64,000 nt of DNA. It comes from Heterodera schachtii (taxonomy: Eukaryota; Nematoda; Chromadorea; Rhabditida; Heteroderidae). This document shows positions 56,151-64,000 of this stretch, one piece after another (within the stretch, counting starts at the first letter, position 1; each line of letters opens with the position of its first letter). A model generated the notes under the pieces. That model had not been told where the DNA came from. It saw only the letters and a list, made by a program, of their open reading frames with translations, and ran no database searches. The position numbers and the translations under genes are program-made. The stretch covers positions 732,871 to 796,870 of the forward strand of contig SIJG01000040.1 in NCBI GenBank assembly GCA_023374025.1, in the 5' to 3' direction.

Positions 56151-56815
56151 TAGGGCTGGTAATTATATGCACATAAAATCTTAAAATATGCGCATAAAAT
56201 ATGCACCAAAAATGGCAAAATATGCACATAAAAAGTGAAAAATATGCACATAAAATTTCCAAATTGAGGGTGTATTTTCTCAAAATTTTTATAATTCGCT
56301 AAATGCAAAGTAAAACTTAGAAAAATTGCTAAAATATGGTATTAAAAATCATTTTAGAAGAAAAAAAAAAACACGATACAGCTTAAAATTTACTCATTTT
56401 AGCGAAAAATCAACCCAAAAAGCGAAATTTTGTTTTTTTTGCTTATTTTTGACACAAATTTAACAATTTTGAAGAAAATAAATTTTATTAAATATTTTTC
56501 GTGAAAATTTGCTAAAAAATTATTTTTTTTTAAAAATTTTCCGGTTTTTGAGGGGTCAAAAAGGCCAATTTGTCTGTTTGGGGCCGTTTTATTAGAGGTT
56601 TTTTGGAAAAATGCCAAAATATGCACGAAATGCCAAAATATGCACAAATATGCAAATATGCACATAAATCGCGAAATATGCACAAATATGCAAAATATGC
56701 ATATGGAAATACAGCCTAGAAGCTTCAAAAGAAGCTAAAAACATGTTTTTCGTGCGTTTCAGGCCTCCCACAGTCCAGGAAAAAAATATGCATGTGCATA
56801 TAATTACCAGCCCTA
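56151..56815. mobile_element. hAT-like non-autonomous element, 665 bp, with perfect 8-bp target duplication
   Basis: Ends TAGGGCTGGTAATTATATGC and its complement GCATATAATTACCAGCCCTA. Flanked by GTCATTAA at 56143-56150 and 56816-56823. The subterminal regions are arrays of AAAATATGCACATAAA. No coding capacity for a transposase. Confidence 0.92.
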
Positions 56816-56823
56816 GTCATTAA

Positions 56824-57260
56824 AAAGAAATATAATCAAAATTTCCTACCAAAACATTTTGTGCAAAATTTCATCCCTTTTACACATTCATCAATAATAA
56901 ATTTTTCTTAAATTCTCTATTTTCATTCCTATGACCTTGCCATACGTAGCCCTCGAATAGCCTCGGTTTTTAAATAAATACATAAAAAACGATCGTTTTT
57001 CCCATTTCCCATTATTCATCCGACAAGTGTCACCACCATCATCATCATCAAAAATGCATTTTGGATTGTTTGTCCCCATACTTATGTACACATATTCCAT
57101 TTGCACACCACAGCTTTTGCTTTTCATAAATTAAATATGTATTAGTCAGCCAACAAAATTTTGTTCAAAAAATATTTTGTAAATATTTTTAATTTAAAAT
57201 AATTAGGGGAAATTGATTCCTCATTCTTTAGGAATTTTTTAGAATTTATGTATTATATAT
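56824..57260. other. Intergenic between two hAT-like elements
   Basis: No gene recognised. A minus-strand open frame at 57,127-56,891 has no family resemblance or splice support. Confidence 0.45.
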
Positions 57261-57415
57261 TAAAGCTGAGCGGGACCGGGACTGGTACTGAAAAAACACG
57301 TACAACTGAGTCCGAAGTCACGGTTTTGACCAGTTTTGACCGGGACTAGTCCCGGTTTTCCCAGCCAAAAAGTCCCGGTTTTCAACCCGAAAATTCCTGG
57401 TCCCGCTCAGCTCTA
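57261..57415. mobile_element. hAT-like miniature element, 155 bp
   Basis: Left end TAAAGCTGAGCGGGACC and right end GGTCCCGCTCAGCTCTA, complementary except one base. Flanks TTATATAT (57253-57260) and TTATATGT (57416-57423) match at 7 of 8 bases. It lies about 210 bp upstream of the transthyretin-like gene start. Confidence 0.85.
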
Positions 57416-57625
57416 TTATATGTATATACATTCAAGGCTTTCAAATTTTACATTTCAAATTTTCAAGGACGCCCTAATTCTTGCACTCATGTACAACCAT
57501 TTCTGTAGAATTAACTCAGGTTTTCTCTGGAGGGTCCAATGGTTTTCATTCAATCCATTAGAAAATGATTTACAAAAATTACTTGAAAATAGAAAAATTA
57601 ATAATAATTTAATTTGAAAAAAGCA

Positions 57626-58861
57626 ATGAAATTGTTTCTGATTTCGCTGATTGTGCTTGGCATTCTGCTGACCAATTTGGAGGCATTTCGCCAACAAACT
57701 GTTGGCATCAGAGGCCGTCTGATGTGTGGCAATCAGCCGTTGAAGGACGCAAATGTGAAATTGTGGAACAAAAACACTCTGGGTATAATAAACAGAGATT
57801 AATAATAATTTTTTATATTTAAAATAATTATTAGGGACGGAAATTCATTTAAAAAAATTGTAAAATATTTCAAAAAAAAAAAAAATGCCGAATTAGGTAT
57901 GGAAAATGGTTAAAAAAATAATCAAATATTAACTAAAATATGTAAACATAATTTTATTTATGTTTTTTTGGAGTAAATTCTTAGAAAAGCATGAAATATG
58001 GCACAAAATGAACGCAAACAAAGAAATTAAGGCTTAAACATTTTTTGCTTTTTAATTATTCGTTTTGGAATAAATTTTTTTTTTTTGAAAAAATAAATTT
58101 TTAGGGGTTACATTTTCAAAAAATGCTTTTTCTAATTACTATTATGTACATTAATAAATTTTTGGACTGGGACCAAGCCTATCCCTCTTCCCCATGTCAC
58201 AGAATAGGCCTTTAAAATTTTTTAAATTTTTCAATAAATTTTTCAGGTTCCGATGACCAACTGGCGGCTAACAGGACAGACGCTCATGGCAATTATGAGT
58301 TGCAAGGAGGCGTTGGACAGCTCACCAAGATGAATGTGCATTTCAAGGTGTACCATGACTGTGACGACGGAATCAAGGTGGAATCAATTAAAATTTAAAT
58401 TTAGAAAAAATTTTTCAATTTTTAGCCCTGCCAGCGCAAAGTGAATTTTGGTATGTTAAATTAGGAAAAAATATTAAATTTATTACATTTGTATTTTTAT
58501 ACAATTTATTTTTAAAAATAGAATTTAAAATCACCAAAAATTTTACTTATTTTCAGCCCTCATTTGAAATAAAATTCCATTAAAAAAAATTCACTGGCCA
58601 AAAAATAAATATTTTATATTTATTTTTATGCAATTTAAAATACGTTCCATAGGAAACTGGCAAAACTAAATTCGGCATTTTTCTATGTTTTTTTTTTCAG
58701 GCGTTCCGGATCATTACGTTGAACGCTCAGGCGCCACCAAGAAATGGTTTGAGGCGGGCACGATGAACATGGTAAAAAAAAAATTTGGAATTTTCATTTT
58801 TCAATTAAATTTTTTTTAGGAATTCAAATACCCGGATGAGGAGCGCAGTTGCATCAATTGA
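57626..58861 (+). CDS. Transthyretin-like (TTL) secreted protein, 141 residues
   Basis: Nematode-specific transthyretin-like family; secreted, function mostly unknown, one member being a bridge in cell-corpse clearance and others being candidate parasitism proteins. Five exons, 57626-57782, 58247-58377, 58426-58450, 58701-58771 and 58820-58861, total 426 nt in phase. A signal peptide ([17 protein letters not shown]) is followed by [39 protein letters not shown], a strand ending [24 protein letters not shown] and a C-terminal SCIN. The four cysteines, the YHDC motif and the length are normal for the family. The ATG after GAAAAAAGCA is the only one that gives the signal peptide. Confidence 0.95.
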
Positions 58862-58988
58862 ATTGAAGAAGGATGTGGCAATTTGATGTTGAGAAAAACG
58901 AATTTTTGGTAGTAAAATGCGAAGTTTCCCGCTTTTCGATGATTAATGTAAAGCATTTTTGGCTTTTCACATTTTTTAAAAAATTTTG

Positions 58989-59000
58989 AATAAAAATAAA
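58989..59000 (+). promoter_or_regulatory. Polyadenylation signals of the TTL gene
   Basis: Two adjacent AATAAA hexamers about 130 nt after the stop codon. Confidence 0.6.
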
Positions 59001-59400
59001 TTAATTTAGTTTCGATTTTTTTATAATTCGTTTCTGTAAAACTGCAAAACAAAGATCACTGAAAAAATAGGCGCGGGGGAGGTGCTTTTTAAAATCCTAA
59101 ATTTAATTTTATATATAACTACACATAATAATTAATTATATCAGGGATGGAGTTGCGATGCCCCAAAAAATTCAAGAACTCGGAATTCCGAAATGAACGG
59201 CCCAAAAAATTTCGGCAGTCGAAATTCTATACCATCCCATGTTTTAACTTTATATACTTCCAATCTAATTAATGAAAAGCTAAGTAGAGCCATCATATTT
59301 TCGATTTTTTCAATCATTAATGAACAAATTCTATTTTTCAATTTTCAATTAATTTTCACAATAATTTAAAATTTAAAATTTTTTATTTTAAAATTTAATT
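59001..59400. other. AT-rich intergenic stretch
   Basis: Nothing coding recognised. Confidence 0.45.
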
Positions 59401-59562
59401 TCAATTCCATTGATCGATTGTTGCTTTAACGAACTTTCGATGTTGAACTTTTACGTATTTGCCAAGCAATTGGCCAATTTTTTTGGCGGCGCCCATCACA
59501 TGTGAAGTGAACCAATCCGTTTGGCCTTGATTTGCTTGAAAGTCATCTGCTGGCAAAAACAT
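59401..59562 (-). CDS. Short open frame, possibly the last exon of a small gene
   Basis: From an ATG at 59562 the minus strand encodes MFLPADDFQANQGQTDW and then a basic stretch with GAAKKIGQLLGKYVKVQ, 53 residues and a stop. The composition is coding-like. A TTTGCCAG acceptor inside the first codons leaves open that it is a terminal exon whose upstream part I cannot identify. No family recognised. Confidence 0.35.
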   Translation of the reverse strand: MFLPADDFQANQGQTDWFTSHVMGAAKKIGQLLGKYVKVQHRKFVKATIDQWN

Positions 59563-59830
59563 TTTTATTTTCTTTTTTTTTTTTGCCGAATCCCCCAAAA
59601 ATCCGATCGCTTTAAATACGTGAAAAGTTTAATGGGAGAATTTTGTGTGCTCCGTTCTGCTGTTGGCTGTACATACATATGTCATGAAGGAGTTACAGCC
59701 GCCGCAGTTTCACAAATATTTTTCATTTTTTTTTTTTGCTGTATTTAATTATTTAATTGTATTTTTCAAATATAATTTAATTAGTCAGTGAAATTATGTG
59801 AGGATTTAATTTTCAATTTTAGAAATAATG

Positions 59831-60307
59831 GTGTAAATTATTCAGGTTTGTTCCCCTCCCCCAATTTTTGATTAAAATTTAAAAAAAAATCGTGTAAGAC
59901 AAAATTTTTCTGGGATTTTCGGGGTAGCAGATCACGAATACGACATCCATTTTGCCCAATTTCGAATCCCGGACCCGAATTCGAACAAATGTCGAAAACT
60001 CATTTTTCATCAAATTTAGCTTTACTGTCCAAAATCGATTCAAATGCATTGAGAATACAGAAGTGATTTACGGCCATTCCGCGTATTTGAATCGTTTTTG
60101 GACAATAAATGTGGATTTTGGTGAAATGAGTTTTAACTGCGTTTGTTCGAATTCGGGTCCGGGGTCTGGAATTGGGCGAAATGGATGTCGTATTCGTGCT
60201 CTGCAATCCCGAAAACCCTGAAAATTTTTTTTTGTTTTACAAGACTTTTTTTTAATTTGAAAATTTTCTTCAAAAATAGGGGGGGGGGGACAAACCTGAA
60301 TATTACC
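59831..60307. mobile_element. Terminal-inverted-repeat element, 477 bp, with 8-bp target duplication
   Basis: The left end contains TTATTCAGGTTTGTTCCCC and the right end, reversed, GGTAATATTCAGGTTTGTCC. Flanked by AAATAATG at 59823-59830 and 60308-60315. Inside is a second, longer inverted pair: GCAGATCACGAATACGACAT at about 59,927 mirrored at about 60,212. The tandem copy of the host sequence at 60,570-60,577 has a single AAATAATG, an empty site. Confidence 0.85.
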
Positions 60308-60315
60308 AAATAATG

Positions 60316-62003
60316 TTTTTTTTTAAGTCTCTGCCATAAATAAAGCAACAAAAATGCAGTAATTTTTGTTTCAAAAAGGCGACAAAAATTTGGAAATCGT
60401 AAATAAGGCTACAATGTGTAATGTAACATTAAAACCGCAGTTTCTCAAATATTTTTTCATTTTTTATATATTTTTTTTTAGTTTGGGTTTAAATTATTTT
60501 TAAATTTGAATTTCAAATATAATTTAATTAGTCAGTAAAATTCTGTGAGTGTTTAATTCCCAATTTTAGAAATAATGTTTTAGTTTTTTTTAAAGTCTCT
60601 GCCATTAATTAATAAAGTAATTTTTGTTTCAAAAAGTGCGACAAAAATTTGGAAAAATCATAAATAAGGGGCTACACTGTGTAACATTACATTTAAATAG
60701 GGACGCTGCCCCATCTTTTGGGAGTTTTACCACTTTCCGTGAAATTTGAAAAAATTCAATGTATTCTTTGGGGTAGTCGATGATCACCCAAAACGCGCAA
60801 TTATTGGAGGCACATTATTGTAGAACATTATCATTATCACCTTAGCCAAAGGGCATAAGAATTTTGTTTTGGTTTTTTTTCGGAAGGCTGAATATTTTTA
60901 AAGAAAATTTTCCAACCCCAAGGAAAAATTTTTTCACAAATTTATCAGATTTTAACTCATTTTTCGGGTTTCCATTACACACAATTTTCTGAAAATCTCC
61001 AATTTTTTTTTGCGTAAGCATTTCGGCTTCTCACTGGCTTTTTCAGATAGGCTGAATATTATTTTTAAGAAAATTTTTCCAACCACTTAGGAAATTTTTT
61101 GCGTAAATTTACACGATTTCAATTCATTTTTCGGGTTCTCAGATCAACATGAAGGAGAGTATGAGGCGTTCCAATTTTAATTCTTTAATCAATTTAAGAG
61201 TAGTGGATTTTGAGAATTCAATTCGTTTTTTTTTAATTTATTTGTTTTAATTAAGAAATCATTAGCTGAACCTTTGAAGTTAAATTTTATCAACCACAAA
61301 TAAAATATATAAGTGCTCTCAACAAATTGCTTAATTGTTTGATCTCCCGAGCAAAAAAAAAAAAAAAAAATTAGAAGGACAATGGAGATCGGCCATGGCC
61401 ACTTCAGCAGTGCACAAGCTAAGGCAGCTGCTCCAAAAGTCATTTTCCATCTGAGTTTTTGGCAAATAAATTTATATAAATAATTAAGAAATTTTTAAAT
61501 TTAAATTAGTGTCAATTATTTTTTGATTTATATCGAACTTATTTGGGATAGAGGGAGGGAGGGACATCTTATTGTTAGATAAAAGTTCTTTTTCAGCTAG
61601 TTTATACAGATACTTACTTAATAAAAAATATTGGAGACATTAATATGAAGAAATTGAGATTTTTCAAACCTATATTTTCCGATTAATATCGATAAAAATT
61701 ACCGAAATATTGATTATAATATCATTTCGGTATACATATCTTATTTCCAATATGGATTACTTTTATTTTAAATAAATTTTCTAATTTTTATAACTAATAA
61801 TATCCTTTATTCGTTTGGCTTTCCTTATTTCGTCGTTAATTATGGGACTAATCTTTATTTTATGGGCTGAACGTATTAAATAAATAATTTCATTAAGAAT
61901 GATGTTCTTATGCAATTTTTTATATATATTTTTTGTATTTGTATACAAATCATTAGCAAATATTTTTTCAATTTTTATGCATTATTAATTTTTGTATACA
62001 AAA
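60316..62003. other. Intergenic, with part of a tandem duplication and unresolved short open stretches
   Basis: About 60,440-60,700 duplicates the sequence flanking the element at 59,831. At 61,147 an ATG opens a 33-residue frame (MKESMRRSNFNSLINL). At about 61,376 a stretch reads GQWRSAMATSAVHKLRQLLQ and stop. These look coding but I could not join them in phase. Confidence 0.4.
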
Positions 62004-62696
62004 ATGGATCACACACGGACCCAATCACTTCCATCACAACAACGACTTTCTGTTACCGGACGAAAAGCCAGCGATGTTCAGCGAAAGAGGAGTTTGGTGG
62101 AGCACGCAGAAGCAGCTGGGTTCGACAAAAACACGATCATTTTGACAGTAAAGTGAGGAATGAAAAAAAAAATGTTTAATTTGAAATATTATTTTTATTC
62201 AAATTAAAAATTATAAAATGCATAAAAAAATGTGTAGTTTTTTTTTTTTATTAATTATTTCATTATGTATTTTTCTTTCATATAAAATAAAAATAATTTT
62301 TAAATTTTCTCTTAAATGAGAAAATTAAGAAAAAAAGAATATTTACAAAAATTTTGATTTGTTATTAATTATTTCAGTTATTTATTAATTTTTCAAATAA
62401 TATATAAATAATAAATTTAATTAGAAAATAATCAAATTGTAAATTAAATTTTCTTTAATGAATAATCTATTAGTAAATTTTTTTTTTTCTTCCATTTTTA
62501 GTTTATTTGGAAAATTTGTTTTTTTAAATTAAATACAAATTAATTTAATTTAAATGTTTTGTTGAAATTTAATTTTAAATTTTAATTCAGTTTAATGATT
62601 TTGTGCGCATTGATGGGAATTTTGTATGTTTTGGCAACATCGGCAATGAATGTGAGCTCGATGAGTGGAAAATATGATGAAGCTGAAGAAAAATAG
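62004..62696 (+). CDS. Small single-pass membrane protein, 84 residues
   Basis: Two exons, 62004-62152 and 62591-62696, join in phase (2 then 1 nt) at a good GTGAGG donor and an AATTCAG acceptor; total 255 nt with the stop. The N-terminal half is polar and basic (MDHTRTQSLPSQQRLSVTGR). A hydrophobic helix spans the junction (NTIILTVNLMILCALMGILY), followed by a short acidic tail ending DEAEEK. No signal peptide, so the helix is probably a signal anchor. An alternative donor five bases upstream gives a soluble 26-residue tail instead, which I think less likely. Family not recognised. Confidence 0.65.
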
Positions 62697-63204
62697 GCCG
62701 AATTTTTCGTGAGAATTCGGGTCAAAATTTTGGAAAAATAAATTGAATTTCAAATAACAAATGAAAGGGCAGGACAAAAAAAAATTACGCATTTTGCCGT
62801 AATTGGGGCTTAAGATTTATCATAATTAAGCTCAGAATCAGAACAAGTCCAGCCCAGTTATACTCTTGTAGAGATGTATCTTTTGTAAAATAATGTCTTT
62901 ACATTATAAAGTAAAAAAATGGAAAATTTAAAAAAATAAATTTAAAAATAATAAAAAATTAAAATTAAAATTAAATTTAGCAGAGCTCCGATATATGTGA
63001 TTTTTGTGCTTTAAAACTTTTTCGTTTTGTTATTTTTTATGAATATTTTATGTCTTTCGGTTAATCATTTAAAAATTTGGCCTTTTTTCTGGAAAATAAA
63101 CATTTTTGGCCTGTCTCTGTTGATTTCCGAAATTTTTTTGAAAAACCGGAGCCCTTGAAATTTTTAAGTATGAATTATATGATATGGATTTCTTTTTAGG
63201 AATA
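62697..63204. other. AT-rich intergenic stretch
   Basis: 3' flank of the 62004 gene (AATAAA near 62,738) and 3' flank of the converging 63205 gene. Nothing else seen. Confidence 0.5.
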
Positions 63205-63409
63205 TTATTTATGAGGTTGTTGGCCACATTTTGAACCACTGACTAACAAATAAACAAACACCACTTGCGCAACAAAAATCTGAAAATTAAAAAAATAATT
63301 ATTAAATAAATTATTATAATTTTAATACCAAATTGAACAATTGAGATCCAATACGATGTATTCTTGTTCCCGAAATTCTTGTGATGATAGTTTTCGTTAA
63401 TGAGATGAG
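63205..63409 (-). CDS. Last two exons of a partial minus-strand gene
   Basis: Exons 63409-63329 and 63279-63205 join in phase 0 across a 49-nt intron (GTATTA donor, TTTTCAG acceptor). They encode LISLTKTIITRISGTRIH, a hydrophobic segment (NLIFVAQVVFVYLLVSG) and a short tail ending QQPHK. The hydrophobic segment near the C-terminus could be a tail anchor. An AATTTCAG acceptor precedes the first exon, so coding sequence continues upstream, but 63,410-64,000 is mostly repeat and I found no further exon in it. The start probably lies outside the window. Confidence 0.5.
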
Positions 63410-63559
63410 CTGAAATTAAATTTTTAATCAACAAATCTCATTAAAAACTCTTTTTTCAAAGTTTTAAAAAATTGAATTTTTGCGTCAAAATTCTGAATTT
63501 TATCGCTGATTTTCTGAATTAAAAAAAAAGTTGGGAGCACTATATATAATACATTTACT

Positions 63560-63920
63560 ATAGATCTCGGCCTGGATCTGGATCCAGAGCCTGGGTTTTT
63601 CCTGGAACAATGTCCAGGTCCAGGCCTTTTTCGGCAACCTGGATTTTTCTGGACCTGGATTTTCCTGATTTTTGTCTATGAAATCCAGGTCCATGTCAAA
63701 TATGAAAAGACTCAATTCCAGGTTCAGGTTAGGCACGAAAAACATGGGTAGAGTTTGTTATTTCGAGTGATCCTTTTTTCAAATTTTCAAATAATCCTAG
63801 CCAGGCCTGGACCTAGGCCTTAAAAAGCTTAGATTTTTCCTGAATTTTTGTCCAGGAAATACAGGTCCATGTCAAACTTGGAATCAAAGTCCAGGTCCAG
63901 GCTTTTTTCAAAAAATGCCA
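63560..63920. repeat. CCAGGTCCAGG-type dispersed repeat, member 2 (two adjacent segments)
   Basis: 63,565-63,725 and 63,800-63,910 carry the same marks as 55,740-55,935: CCTGGATCTGGATCCAG, TCTGGACCTGGATTTT and CAGGTCCATGTCAAA. No target duplication found. Confidence 0.7.
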
Positions 63921-64000
63921 ACCTCTAACATTTACTTATTTAAAAAAAAAAAAAAAAAATTAATTTTGCAATTTTATATAATAATTTTATAAATTTGTTA

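Noticed and set aside
57000..57127. Minus-strand open frame with an Asp run near the TTL promoter
   Set aside because: A simple CAT/ATC repeat explains the Asp run; no splice or family support.
59521..59748. Plus-strand open frame with Cys residues
   Set aside because: No splice support, low complexity at its end, and it overlaps a more coding-like minus-strand frame.

Overview
This is AT-rich eukaryotic DNA with many short spliced genes, most consistent with a nematode. The protein families fit: a secreted transthyretin-like protein of nematode type, an anoctamin, and a laccase-like multicopper oxidase. So do the many 40-600 nt introns with TTTTCAG-type 3' ends. Two genes contain GC-AG introns, which are reported to be unusually common in cyst nematodes, so a plant-parasitic tylenchid is plausible; that last step is inference. 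There is no sign of prokaryotic DNA, no CRISPR array, and no tRNA or rRNA that I could find.

Layout. 0-2.2 kb (minus): two related, partly decayed copies of a gene with one membrane helix followed by a Glu-rich repeat. 2.6-2.9 kb (minus): a small tail-anchored protein. 3.5-4.5 kb (minus): coding-like fragments only. 5.5-6.0 kb (plus): a small secreted protein. 6.2-7.6 kb (minus): a seven-exon secreted Cys-rich protein. 9.5-22.4 kb (plus): a complete anoctamin with about 28 solid exons and the calcium-site acidic residues in place. 23.2-32.3 kb: a segm­entally duplicated block of Thr-rich mucin-like and Cys-rich secreted genes on the minus strand. Between the copies lie a hAT-like insertion, a nearly identical 383-bp repeat pair, a minisatellite and a dispersed hairpin motif. 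33.2-45.8 kb (minus): one 14-exon gene for a secreted mosaic protein of about 3,530 residues. 46.6-47.1 kb: a minisatellite. 47.7-53.7 kb (plus): a multicopper oxidase with a C-terminal hydrophobic anchor. 53.7-57.4 kb: a transposon nest with three hAT-like non-autonomous elements, all with 8-bp target duplications. 57.6-58.9 kb (plus): the transthyretin-like gene. 59-61 kb: a tandem duplication carrying another terminal-inverted-repeat element. 62.0-62.7 kb (plus): a small single-pass membrane protein. 63.2-63.4 kb (minus): the last two exons of a gene that probably continues beyond the window.

The most novel object is the 33-46 kb gene. Its exons join in phase over more than 10.5 kb of coding sequence. 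They give a signal peptide, two large blocks built on an MPKSAEE-like heptad, a degenerate glycosyl-hydrolase-18-like region without catalytic residues, Lys-Ser-Pro repeats, a His/Ser/Pro-rich stretch and three C-terminal PGLPFE repeats. Single-base indels in this gene and in the oxidase look like residual assembly errors and should be checked before either is called a pseudogene.

All splice models were worked out by eye from phase, GT/GC-AG sites and family resemblance, without RNA evidence. The genes are unrelated by pathway. What links much of the window is secretion: at least six predicted products carry a signal peptide.
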